Positions 35,194-45,708 of a DNA stretch of 64,000 bases are shown here, piece by piece. The position numbers and the translations under genes are program-made. Position 1 is the first letter of the stretch, and every line of letters begins with the position of its first letter. A model generated the notes under the pieces. That model did not search any database and was not told the origin of the DNA. It worked only from the letters and a program-made list of their open reading frames with translations. The DNA is from Phytophthora colocasiae (taxonomy: Eukaryota; Oomycota; Peronosporomycetes; Peronosporales; Peronosporaceae). The stretch lies in assembly GCA_018806915.1 (NCBI GenBank), contig JAGKQI010000026.1:1-64000 (forward strand). The letters run 5' to 3'.

Positions 35194-35731
35194 TCGGCTG
35201 CAGTCGTTCTCAGGGACGATCAGTCCAGGCATTGTCAACCCCAAGAGAGTGACTCTCATTCCGATGCTCATTGGGGATCCAGGGAACGGTGCAACAGCTG
35301 GCTCAGGCACTCTAGTCAACTTGTCAACCGCTCCTGAGGTTTCTGTGACAACGCATGAGCCGTCAGGGACGGGGCCATTCGCAGCGCTCAGCGGCCTGCA
35401 AATCATAGTCGGCGGAGTCCCGATGTGGCAATCTAGGCTCCAGATGGACTGGGAGAGCTTCCAGTGCGAAGTAGTTCAAATGGGTGTAGACGGAGGGTTG
35501 AATCCAGAGCAGGGCAGTGGTTTACTCAACCAGCGGCTATGGAACTCGATGTATCGTTACTACACCTGCGATATTAGCCGTCGCTTCACGAGCGAAGACG
35601 GTGCCTCGAAGTCGGTGATCGTTCAGTGTACCAACCAAACATATGCTAAAATGCGCGTGATAGCCCATATCTGGTATGAACGAGAGATTTCAGTGGACAC
35701 AGGCATGGGCCAAATCCGCCAGGGCAACTGA
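35189..35731 (+). CDS. Gene D (capsid-like), unit 9 (open)
   Basis: Open throughout (180 codons; 160 from the first possible start at 35249). Ends Gly-Asn-TGA, as in units 4 and 7. Followed by A9. Confidence 0.55.
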   Translation: MDRLQSFSGTISPGIVNPKRVTLIPMLIGDPGNGATAGSGTLVNLSTAPEVSVTTHEPSGTGPFAALSGLQIIVGGVPMWQSRLQMDWESFQCEVVQMGVDGGLNPEQGSGLLNQRLWNSMYRYYTCDISRRFTSEDGASKSVIVQCTNQTYAKMRVIAHIWYEREISVDTGMGQIRQGN

Positions 35732-35977
35732 GCAAAAAAAAAGCAAATATTTTATAACAATTTGTTTGGCTGTTTCTCTGCGCATTTCTTCGACAAATTA
35801 TCTAACATATTCCCGTTTTGCTAACCGTCGTAAAGTTACATAACAGCTACATGTAATGTGTAATTACGTTCGCAATTTTTTTTTGAATCGTATTCAATTC
35901 AACGCAATTCTTTTAGCAGTTTTCTTTTACGCTGGACACGTGCTACAATAACATCGACAGCTTAACTGCCACGCGCC
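35732..35977 (+). promoter_or_regulatory. AT-rich spacer between D and A (type copy, unit 9/10)
   Basis: About 245 bp and far more AT-rich than the genes. Begins with GAGC and an A run whose length differs between units (6 to 12 A), then AAATATTTTATAACA, CAAATTATCTAACATATTCC, a T run of ~8-9, and CTACAATAACATC shortly before the A start codon. It is the only non-coding stretch of the unit, so it probably holds the 3' end of D and the promoter of A. No firm promoter motif. Equivalent spacers precede every A. Confidence 0.4.
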
Positions 35978-36971
35978 ATGTCCCAGCCTGACGTCGAGCC
36001 CACGCTTTTCCCCAACGCGGAGACGCTTGTCAAAGTCTCTGAGTACACGGCAAGGATCAGACAAGTGCGCGCCAGTGCATCGCGTAGCCGTCTTGCCAAC
36101 CAGGTCGAGGAAACATCTGAGGCTGACGCTTGTGATCAAGGCGAAAACACAGAAGACGAATTAGACGCCGAAGACGATCAAGAAGAGCATAACGAACAAG
36201 AAGAGAGTCCGAAGCTTGAGGATCAGCTTCTTCAGCGCGTTCACAGCTGTCGTGTTGCAAACATCCGCAAGATGTCAGACGAGATCGCCACGAAGAAGAC
36301 TAGAGCTAACGTCACGGGGAAGAAGCGCGCCCACCGGTCTGCTTTCGGTGATTTTATCTGGCGTGACGAACTCGAGCGTGTCTACCTTGACAAGAATGGC
36401 AACCTTCCATTGTTCTGTCCCGCTCCAACTGCGCTCTCAGATGAGGAATTGACCGGCTGCGCATGACCGTTCGCGACACGCTGCGTACAAGCGGGATCAG
36501 AACATTTGAGATATCGAACGAGGCGGAGAAGGTGGTCCTGGTTGACGAGGTTATGCAGGCTGTTGTTCGCGAGTGCGACGCTGCCGACAACGTAGAGCTG
36601 CGACGGGAGGTATCTTTCAAGTCTGAGGTTCTCAACTGATTCGGTCGCGTTGATCGTCTTGTAACCAAGAGAGGCCACAAGATCATGGTGATTGAGTGTA
36701 AAAAAGACAACTTTGACAAGGGTACCGCGCAGATGGTCATTGGAACGGAGTCGAAAACCTCGAGAGAGATCCAAGCTTCCAAGAGCCAGTCTACGGTATC
36801 GTGTCTAACTTCTTGGCTTGGCACTTTATGGAATTAACCGTTCGCGGGGCAAGGTTCCACAAGGTGCATATTAATGAAGAAGATGTCGATGGAGGGCTTC
36901 GTCGTGTTACTGGATCGCTGCTGTCAATACTTAGTGGTCTTCCGACTGAAGCGGCACAAAAGTACATATAG
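35978..36971 (+). pseudogene. Gene A (nuclease-like), unit 10
   Basis: Open and correct for 156 codons until a missing G near 36,446. Also TGA at ~36,638 and loss of the 10-bp segment near 36,750. Shares a silent GTC variant just after the Asp motif with unit 6 (36,657). Confidence 0.85.
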
Positions 36972-37001
36972 TAACCACTAGACTACGTAAATAAAACACC
37001 G

Positions 37002-38196
37002 CTAGTTGCTTGCCGCCTTCTCGCTCTCGTCGAACTCTCGCAGCGCGCATTTTATCGCGTTGTAGAATGTTGGGATTGACCCAGGCGCGCGCTTGAGCAT
37101 CCCAGCGAGAATATCGCGGCTGCTCTCCTTGTCGAGCATATTCGTCCCGAATGCAATGTCGAAGAACTCCAGCCAGAGGTCTGCAGGGACGTTTGGCCAC
37201 CTTGGGATGTCCGCGTTGTCTCTGACGCGTTTGCGGTAGTTTTCGATCTCTGCCTCGCCGAGTTGTTTCTTAGGGTTCTTCAGCATCGCCAACCACTCGC
37301 GGAGCTTAGTCTTGCCGATCACCTGTTGGTTCTTCCACAAAAGATCGTCGGTCAAAGTCCACGAATACTCGGGCTTGTGCTGGTTTGACCGCTTCGACCG
37401 CTTCGTCGGTGGCGAACCTTGCGCTGTGCTGCGGCGCCTCTTCCGATTGTTGCCCTCTGCGACGGCGTCCCTGCGTTCGCTGCCGTGCTCACGAGTCTCG
37501 GTGTCCTCAGTGTCGGCGTCCCCGCGTTCGCTGCCGTCAGCGTGCTCGTGCTCACGAGTCTCGGTGTCCTCTGCGCCGGCGTCCCTGCGTTCGCTGCCCT
37601 CGAACGATACGTCGTCACTGTCGCTCGAGTCGTCCGCGCTGACTTGACGAAGACGCCGTCGAACTGGCTTGTCGGCTAGCTTCAGCTTGTCTTCAGCTTC
37701 TTTGAGTTGTTCACGAAGACGATTGCGATGACTTTCTCGTACAGGCATTATGTACTTGAAAGTAGCTCTGGGGCTGTTCGGATAGCAGCGGTTTGGATCG
37801 AGATCCCACGAGTGTTCGTCCCACTTGATGCCGAGGTTGATGGCTTTATCCTCAGCGACTGAGTCTAGCTGACGCGTCATTGACTCAAAGGTTTCGATCT
37901 CTTCCTCCAACGCCTTCCCATCGCCTTGAATATGGACCTGCACCAGCTCGTCGTACTCGTCTTGCTTGGTGAACTCGGAGCCGAACACAAGCTTACCGCG
38001 GTCGTCTTCGTCGCTCTCTGAGCCGGTTCCGCACATGAGGCTTTGCTTGAATACTTCGCCAAGCGCCTCGACCGCAATCTTCTTCCCTTAGCCACAGCTT
38101 GAATCCAGGCCGGCAACAATGGCGATTCAGGTTTGTCATCTTCTCGCAGTTCTCGTATGAGATGTTCGACTCACGGAGCCGCTGTACGTACTCCCA
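37002..38196 (-). CDS. Gene B, unit 10 (open from an internal ATG to the true stop)
   Basis: 344 codons open from the Met at 38036 (MCGTGSESDEDD) to the natural TAG at 37002-37004, the only B copy with an intact C-terminus EKAASN over such length. A 9-bp in-frame deletion removes one Lys-Arg-Ser from the basic tract. One C is missing near 38,087, so the ~53 N-terminal codons are out of frame. Confidence 0.65.
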
Positions 38197-38322
38197 CAAG
38201 TTGGTCGAGGGCCAATTGAAGAACTTGGTCACAGCGATGATCATTCGCAGATTGACGTACTTGATCACCGGCGAAAACGTCTCGGTGTAGTCGATCCCAT
38301 ACTTCTGCACAAATCCTTTCGC
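38197..38322 (-). mobile_element. Copia RT piece, unit 10
   Basis: One G is missing in the GGGG run near 38,210; otherwise as in the other units. Confidence 0.9.
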
Positions 38323-38827
38323 TTGTACGACTTGGACACCAGACTTGATTTCCGGAGTTTACCAGAAGGTTGCTTGCCCGAAGAACTCTTAGGCGACTTG
38401 GAGTCTTGAGACTTCTTGTTCTTGGGATTCAGCTTGGAAGAGTCATCAGACTTCTTGTTCTTGGGACTTGACGTGGAGGTGCCACCGGACTTCTGACTGC
38501 TTGACTTGGACCTGGATGCCTCGTGCACACTGCCCCGCTTGGATTTCTTGGTGGGGATTATCGGACCCGAGTCATCAGAATCGCTGGACTCGTAGTCTCG
38601 TGGACGCTTGTTACCGGCATGCGAATGACCATCAGACTCATCGTCGTCAGAGTCATCGCTGTTGCCGCTCGACTTTCGTCGTCAGCCTCACTGTCGCTGG
38701 ATGCAGATTCTTGTTCACCAGACTCCTTGAAGTCCGGGTCCTTCTGAGGGTCATCCTCTGTGGACTCAGGTTCGCTGATGGGATACGGGACGTGAGCATC
38801 CAGTGCCTCCCAGACCGGTGGCTCCAC
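38323..38827 (-). pseudogene. Gene C, unit 10 (one T lost)
   Basis: A missing T near 38,674 shifts the frame after the Ser-Asp-Glu tract. Confidence 0.8.
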
Positions 38828-38842
38828 ATCGTTCTTCTGAAG

Positions 38843-39385
38843 ATTGATCGGCTGCAGTCGTTCTCAGGGACGATCAGTCCAGGCATTGTCAACCCCAAGA
38901 GAGTGACTCTCATTCCGATGCTCATTGGGGATCCAGGGAACGGTGCAACAGCTGGCTCAGGCACTCTAGTCAACTTGTCAACCGCTCCTGAGGTTTCTGT
39001 GACAACGCATGAGCCGTCAGGGACGGGGCCATTCGCAGCGCTCAGCGGCCTGCAAATCATAGTCGGCGGAGTCCCGATGTGGCAATCTAGGCTCCAGATG
39101 GACTGGGAGAGCTTCCAGTGCGAAGTAGTTCAAATGGGTGTAGACGGAGGGTTGAATCCAGAGCAGGGCAGTGGTTTACTCAACCAGCGGCTATGGAACT
39201 CGATGTATCGTTACTACACCTGCGATATTAGCCGTCGCTTCACGAGCGAAGACGGTGCCTCGAAGTCGGTGATCGTTCAGTGTACCAACCAAACATATGC
39301 TAAAATGCGCGTGATAGCCCATATCTGGTATGAACGAGAGATTTCAGTGGACACAGGCATGGGCCAAATCCGCCAGGGCATCTGA
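38843..39385 (+). CDS. Gene D (capsid-like), unit 10 (open)
   Basis: Open throughout, ending Gly-Ile-TGA at 39383-39385. The longer upstream frame (from 38468) is antisense to C and not counted. Followed by A8. Confidence 0.55.
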   Translation: MDRLQSFSGTISPGIVNPKRVTLIPMLIGDPGNGATAGSGTLVNLSTAPEVSVTTHEPSGTGPFAALSGLQIIVGGVPMWQSRLQMDWESFQCEVVQMGVDGGLNPEQGSGLLNQRLWNSMYRYYTCDISRRFTSEDGASKSVIVQCTNQTYAKMRVIAHIWYEREISVDTGMGQIRQGI

Positions 39386-39630
39386 GCAAAAAAAAGCAAA
39401 TATTTTCTAACAATTTGTTTGGCTGTTTCTCTGCGCATTTCTTCGACAAATTATCTAACATATTCCCGTTTTGCTAACCGTCGTAAAGTTACATAACAGC
39501 TACATGTAATGTGTAATTACGTTCGCAATTTTTTTTTGAATCGTATTCAATTCAACGCAATTCTTTTAGCAGTTTTCTTTTACGCTGGACACGTGCTACA
39601 ATAACATCGACAGCTTAACTGCCACGCGCC

Positions 39631-40625
39631 ATGTCCCAGCCTGACGTCGAGCCCACGCTTTTCCCCAACGCGGAGACGCTTGTCAAAGTCTCTGAGTAGA
39701 CGGCAAGGATCAGACAAGTGCGCGCCAGTGCATCGCGTAGCCGTCTTGCCAACCAGGTCGAGGAAACATCTGAGGCTGACGCTTGTGATCAAGGCGAAAA
39801 CACAGAAGACGAATTAGACGCCGAAGACGATCAAGAAGAGCATAACGAACAAGAAGAGAGTCCGAAGCTTGAGGATCAGCTTCTTCAGCGCGTTCACAGC
39901 TGTCGTGTTGCAAACATCCGCAAGATGTCAGACGAGATCGCCACGAAGAAGACTAGAGCTAACGTCACGGGGAAGAAGCGCGCCCACCGGTCTGCTTTCG
40001 GTGATTTTATCTGGCGTGACGAACTCGAGCGTGTCTACCTTGACAAGAATGGCAACCTTCCATTGTTCTGTCCCGCTCCAACTGCGCTCTCAGATGAGGG
40101 AATTGACCGGCTGCGCATGACCGTTCGCGACACGCTGCGTACAAGCGGGATCAGAACATTTGAGATATCGAACGAGGCGGAGAAGGTGGTCCTGGTTGAC
40201 GAGGTTATGCAGGCTGTTGTTCGCGAGTGCGACGCTGCCGACAACGTAGAGCTGCGACGGGAGGTATCTTTCAAGTCTGAGGTTCTCAACTGATTCGGTC
40301 GCGTTGATCGCCTTGTAACCAAGAGAGGCCACAAGATCATGGTGATTGAGTGTAAAAAAGACAACTTTGACAAGGGTACCGCGCAGATGGTCATTGGAAC
40401 GGAGTCGAAAACCTCGAGAGAGATCCAAGCTTCCAAGAGCCAGTCTACGGTATCGTGTCTAACTTCTTGGCTTGGCACTTTATGGAATTAACCGTTCGCG
40501 GGGCAAGGTTCCACAAGGTGCATATTAATGAAGAAGATGTCGATGGAGGGCTTCGTCGTGTTACTGGATCGCTGCTGTCAATACTTAGTGGTCTTCCGAC
40601 TGAAGCGGCACAAAAGTACATATAG
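39631..40625 (+). pseudogene. Gene A (nuclease-like), unit 11
   Basis: Nonsense TAG near 39,697 (a Tyr codon in other units), TGA near 40,291, and the 10-bp deletion near 40,404. Between the two stops 191 codons are open. Confidence 0.85.
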
Positions 40626-40655
40626 TAACCACTAGACTACGTAAATAAAACACCG

Positions 40656-41860
40656 CTAGTTGCTTGCCGCCTTCTCGCTCTCGTCGAACTCTCGCAGCGC
40701 GCGTTTTATCGCGTTGTAGAATGTTGGGATTGACCCAGGCGCGCGCTTGAGCATCCCAGCGAGAATATCGCGGCTGCTCTCCTTGTCGAGCATATTCGTC
40801 CCGAATGCAATGTCGAAGAACTCCAGCCAGAGGTCTGCAGGGACGTTTGGCCACCTTGGGATGTCCGCGTTGTCTCTGACGCGTTTGCGGTAGTTTTCGA
40901 TCTCTGCCTCGCCGAGTTGTTTCTTAGGGTTCTTCAGCATCGCCAACCACTCGCGGAGCTTAGTCTTGCCGATCACCTGTTGGTTCTTCCACAAAGATCG
41001 TCGGTCCAAAGTCCACGAATACTCGGGCTTGTGCTGGTTTGACCGCTTCGACCGCTTCGACCGCTTTGTCGGTGGCGAACCTTGCGCTGTGCTGCGGCGC
41101 CTCTTCCGATTGTTGCCCTCTGCGACGGCGTCCCTGCGTTCGCTGCCGTGCTCACGAGTCTCGGTGTCCTCAGTGTCGGCGTCCCCGCGTTCGCTGCCGT
41201 CAGCGTGCTCGTGCTCACGAGTCTCGGTGTCCTCTGCGCCGGCGTCCCTGCGTTCGCTGCCCTCGAACGATACGTCGTCACTGTCGCTCGAGTCGTCCGC
41301 GCTGACTTGACGAAGACGCCGTCGAACTGGCTTGTCGGCTAGCTTCAGCTTGTCTTCAGCTTCTTTGAGTTGTTCACGAAGACGATTGGCGATGACTTTC
41401 TCGTACAGGCATTATGTACTTGAAAGTAGCTCTGGGGCTGTTCGGATAGCAGCGGTTTGGATCGAGATCCCACGAGTGTTCGTCCCACTTGATGCCGAGG
41501 TTGATGGCTTTATCCTCAGCGACTGAGTCTAGCTGACGCGTCATTGACTCAAAGGTTTCGATCTCTTCCTCCAACGCCTTCCCATCGCCTTGAATATGGA
41601 CCTGCACCAGCTCGTCGTACTCGTCTTGCTTGGTGAACTCGGAGCCGAACACAAGCTTACCGCGGTCGTCTTCGTCGCTCTCTGAGCCGGTTCCGCACAT
41701 GAGGCTTTGCTTGAATACTTCGCCAAGCGCCTCGACCGCAATCTTCTTCCCTTAGCCACAGCTTGAATCCAGGCCGGCAACAATGGCGATTCAGGTTTGT
41801 CATCTTCTCGCAGTTCTCGTATGAGATGTTCGACTCACGGAGCCGCTGTACGTACTCCCA
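40656..41860 (-). pseudogene. Gene B, unit 11 (last copy)
   Basis: Frameshifts near 40,995, 41,007, 41,388 and 41,751. The last shift (a lost C) is shared with unit 10. Confidence 0.8.
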
Positions 41861-41983
41861 CAAGTTGGTCGAGGGGCCAATTGAAGAACTTGGCCACAGC
41901 GATGATCATTCGCAGATTGACGTACTTGATCACCGGCGAAAACGTCTCGGTGTAGTCGATCCCATACTTCTGCACAAATCCTT

Positions 41984-42458
41984 ATGCGACGAGTCGAGCC
42001 TTGTATTTCTCGATGGACCCGTCGGCTTTACGCTTGATCTTGAACACCCACTTGGTTCCGACTGCGCGTTGGTTGTTCGGTAGTTTGGCGCCACGAAACA
42101 CTCCACGAAGTCGCATCGACTTGAGTTCTGCTCGGATCGCCTTGCGCCAGTGGACTTGGTCTTCGCCGCTCACAGCATCTTGGAACGTCTTCGGCTCGGC
42201 GCTGTTACTCGTCTCCACTGCATTCGCACTCGCACGCCAGTACATCGGCTGAGTCGAGTCATCATCATCATCGTCTTCAGATTTGGCTTCTTGATGGTCG
42301 GAGTCCGGAGCGCTTGCTTCTTCTAACCCAGCACTGCGACGCAGATGTCGAAGATGCTGCGGATATCCTTGAAGACCTCGAGATTTCGAACGACCATGGA
42401 ACGTCATCATCATCAACAACATTGGCGTCGTCGAAGGTCGATTCGTCGAAAGTGACAT
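41984..42458 (-). pseudogene. Copia copy 1: RT N-terminus and linker
   Basis: Frame of 158 codons with the copia RT start (TKWVFKIKRKADG...). The linker carries a 59-bp inverted stretch (about 42,340-42,400) relative to copia copy 3, with ~70 bp lost. Confidence 0.75.
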
Positions 42459-43231
42459 CGCGAGAAATCACTACCTGGCCCGCCTCGATGTCATAAACGC
42501 GATACGCCTTTCGAACGCTCTTCATAGCTGGGGTCCCACTTGAGTCGCTTCTCCTTCGGCGTCAGGACGTAGGCCTTGCACCCGAAAACGCGCATGTGCT
42601 TCACGTTGGGCTTCCTCTTGTACACAATCTCAAAAGGCGTCTTCCCTTGGACCTTGGGTGACGGCAGTCGATTCTTGATGTAAATTGCCGTCATCGCCGC
42701 TTCCGCCCAAAACGTCTTGTCCAAACGTGCGAAGTGAAGCATGCTGCGCCCGATAGTCACAATCGTCCTGTTGGCGCGTTCCGCAGTAGCATTCGTCTGA
42801 TGCGCATATCGAACCGTCGGCTGGACTTCAATGCCATGATTGTCATTATAAAGCGCCAGGCGAGTTGGTCGCGAACTCCTTGGCACCGTCATGACGCACG
42901 AACTTGACCCTGGCATCGAATTGGCGCTCCACTTTAGCGATGAACTTGCGCAGACAGTCTTCACTCTCCGACTTGGCGCGCAAACAGAATCCCGTCATGC
43001 AGCCGCTGGCTTCGTCAGTGATCAGCAGTAGATACTTGCTGCCACCAAGCGACTCTTTCTCCATGGGGCCACAAAGGTCGAAGTGCAGGAACTCGAATGG
43101 CTTGTACTTGGGCTTGTCCGGGTTACTCGGAAAGGGTTTTTGGACCATCTTCCCTTGCTGACACCCGCGGCATCCGCTTGAGTTCTTCGACGAGGTCGGC
43201 ATTTTCGCGCCCGTCACCATGCCGCTCGAAA
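42459..43231 (-). pseudogene. Copia copy 1: integrase
   Basis: Integrase core with the catalytic triad in FDLCGPM (Asp), RHDGAKEF (Asp) and TAERANRTI (Glu), and the zinc-finger remnant GCRGCQQGK. A frameshift near 42,850 splits it. Lacks 24 bp in frame (residues before GYEERSK), as does copy 2 but not copy 3. Cut by the gypsy junction at 43,231. Confidence 0.75.
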
Positions 43232-43812
43232 CCATCTTCCGGTGTGCGCACTGGCGGATCAGTGCGCGGGGCAGTGAGCGCCCTCGACATGGGGGACGCT
43301 TCGTCATCACTGCGCGGACGCTTTGAGCTTGAAGCGTCCGAGGCCTCATCACGTGTCTTCAGACGAAGACACGGGAGCGGGAGTCTTGACATCAACCTCC
43401 CCCTCCTCGACATCCTCCTCGTAGTCAAAAGACGCGACTACTATATCGGGCTCTTCCACGAGCTCCGATACTATGCAGCGAAGAAGACTTCGCGCAAGAG
43501 CAAAGTGCCAGAGTGGCAGGCACTTTGTCAGTCGTGGAATGCCTTTGTTGATAACTTCAACAAAGACCCGAAGGCGTATCGCGAGCGCGTTGCTGCGGCT
43601 CGCGATCGCTATGGAAGCGGGGATCCCATGTGCCGTTCCCTTTGGCACACCCTGTCCGTGTTGCCAACCTTTGGCAACACGTCTCACCGAAAGTGATCTC
43701 CTGGGGTACACGGTCGTCCGTGTACCCGATCACATCAAGGAGCTCCGTGGTCGTATTGTGCCACGCGAAGCTCCGAGTGCTGTGGCTAACCGCAGCACTC
43801 CTCGTGCAGGGC
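43232..43812. other. G1 tail between chromodomain and breakpoint; no certain gene
   Basis: Open frames exist on both strands. The + strand one (43097-43696) contains a protein-like stretch, WNAFVDNFNKDPKAYRERV; the - strand one is acidic (DYEEDVEEGEVDVK). I cannot decide which, if either, is coding. Dense hairpins, for example arms at 43,366-43,374 and 43,379-43,387. Confidence 0.4.
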
Positions 43813-45660
43813 TTACCCCTGCAAGTTATGGTGGGCTTCGTACGCCCTCACCATTTCCGGAACGTCCTCCATCAGGACGTTCCGCGGCTCCCATGTATCT
43901 CGATGGGGAGGAAATCCTCTCCAACGAATACGAAAACGAACCCCTTGAGAGTTCGTTCTCTTATGAGCCACGATCCGCTCAACAATCCAGCGGATCGCTC
44001 CACGCGCGTCGCGCAACGGCGGCGGAGGGTGGGAACACTCCCTCCACATGGTCAACGCTATGACCATGACGATCGTGCCCTGCACGATCGAGTTGCTGCG
44101 CTGGAGCAGACACAGAGCGCTGAGATAGCGGCTCTGAAGCAGGAGGTTCGTGTCCTCCGTGCTGGGGTCTGCGAGGCAGCTCAGACTGCCACCTCTCGTC
44201 CGGTCTTGGGACGAGAGTGAGCCGGTTGATCGACCGTGTCGACGGTCTCGAGAAGGCCTTCCAGGCCTCTCGCACTGCTCAGTCGGACTACCAACCCTAG
44301 GTAGTCCGTGCTGCACGTACGGCTTCAACCGCCCGACGTAGAAGGTCGGGTGGAGCCTCATGCTGGACGGTATGTCCAGCCGGTACCAGTTGCCGTGCCG
44401 TTCCGTTCAAGTACTGAACGGCCCAATGAATCTTGGAGCAAGCTTGCTTGCTCCAAAGTAAGACACTGCATGTCTAGGTAGGTTTTGTGTAGCTAACAAA
44501 ACTAATGAACCCTTTTCGAATTCATTTGTGTTGCCTCTACCAACAGTATCAGCGTTCAGCTTCTGTCGATCGACAGAAGCTGCGATAAGTATCCTGGACA
44601 AACCGTATGACGGCTTGTCTTCGCTGGACAAAGTCTAGCGCACCCGAAGCTGAATCCATTCAGCTTGTCGCCCTGTCAGCAGCAGGCCCTGCCTGCTCGC
44701 TATCATCTCTCATATCTGTGTCCGGCACAGACATCGCGCGCTCGTTCCTGCTCGAACGAGACTTCGCACGCGTCACCGCAGCTGATAGTGTGCTGCTATT
44801 AGTTGTATTCTGCGGTTGTTCGGACGCAACCGTAGATCCTCCCCCACTTAAGGAAGAAGCTACCCCGCCGAGCATGCTCGGCAATCGTGGATGCCTCATG
44901 GCATTTACGTAGAACGGTGTATGCCCTGTCGAGGCATGCACCGAGTTGTTGATGGCAAACTCTGCCATCGGCAAGCACTCGCTCCAATGCGGGAACGAGT
45001 GAGCGTAGCTCTTCAGCGTGTCACCCAGTACGCGGTTGACACGTTCGGTCTGTCCGTCCGTCTGCGGATGATCCGCAGTCGACATTGACAATTGTGAACC
45101 AAGAAGTGTAAACACTTCTTGCCAGAACCGCGCTGTGAAGCGTGGATCACGGTCCGACACAATGTCGAGCGGCATGCCATGGTGTTTGAACACCATGTCA
45201 ACAAACAGTCGCGCAGTCTGCGCGGCTGTAACAGTAGTTGGGACGGCAGCAAGATGAACCATCTTGCTGAATCAGTCCACAAAGACAACGATGCCCGTCC
45301 TCCGCTTTTGTCAGGCGGAAGACCGAAGACAAAGTCCATGGACATGGACTGCCAACACTCCGACGGAGTCGGTAGTGATTGAAGAGGAGCCTGCGAGAAC
45401 TGCGCAGGCTTCACGCGTTGACAAACCTCGCAAGCACGTACGTACTTGCGTACCCACTTGTACTGGTGGTGCCAGTAGAAGTCACGCGTGAGAAGAGTGT
45501 ATGTATTCTCACGACCCGGATGCCCTGCCGTGGGGGCATCGTGATACTCGAACATGATCCTCAATCGGAGGTCATGATCATTCGGACCGACAATGCGATC
45601 CACATTGTCGTCTACTACTGTACAACAGTAGGCCTTCGTGTACACGATAGCGGTGTACAC
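43813..45660 (-). pseudogene. G1 integrase and chromodomain
   Basis: Pieces in different frames: zinc finger and core start (45013-45660; YHDAPTAGHPG, ACEVCQRVK, MDFVFGLPP), core end (44660-45262; SDRDPRF and TERVNR) and C-terminus with chromodomain (43813-44361; WIVERI, FRIRWRGFPPHRDTWEP). The triad residues are all present. Frameshifts near 45,240-45,275, 44,645 and 44,450 inactivate it. Confidence 0.8.
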
Positions 45661-45708
45661 GAGCTCGAAGATGAGGGGTTAGCTTCCGACGTGCCACGTC
45701 GGAAGGTG

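Larger units (their letters stand above)
1..41983. repeat. Tandem array of ~3.66-kb gene-bearing units (11 unit starts plus a left partial)
   Basis: Head-to-tail direct repeats. Counting each unit from the ATG of gene A, starts are 2275, 6272, 10260, 13936, 17596, 21249, 24913, 28583, 32281, 35978 and 39631 (called units 1-11 here); bases 1-2274 are the end of a unit 0. Spacings are 3997, 3988, 3676, 3660, 3653, 3664, 3670, 3698, 3697 and 3653. The first two are long because of scattered insertions and a piece of gene D inside gene C. Order in each unit: A(+), B(-), 127-bp copia piece, C(-), D(+), AT-rich spacer. Units 3-11 look almost identical by eye apart from indels. The array ends where the copia piece of unit 11 runs on into a longer copia element at 41,984. 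The left end is outside the window. Confidence 0.95.
41861..43231 (-). mobile_element. Copia copy 1: integrase to RT fragment joined to the array
   Basis: The first 123 bp (41861-41983) are the usual array copia piece with array-type substitutions. From 41,984 the sequence continues colinearly into more copia (RT N-terminus KWVFKIKRKADGSIEKYKAR, linker, integrase) instead of gene C. It ends at 43,231, where gypsy sequence begins. So this is the only place where the array piece is still attached to its element. Confidence 0.85.

Noticed and set aside
38468..39385. Long + strand frames that run through gene C into gene D (for example 27478-28341, 38468-39385)
   Set aside because: The first half is the antisense of the Ser/Asp-rich gene C, which lacks stops on that strand by composition. 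Only the D part is counted.
1..41983. CRISPR array or classical satellite
   Set aside because: Units are 3.66 kb with several genes and no short repeat-spacer pattern.
43097..43696. Firm protein call for the + strand frame across the copia/gypsy junction
   Set aside because: Its first 130 bases are antisense copia integrase; the later part is protein-like but unsupported by any family I recognise.
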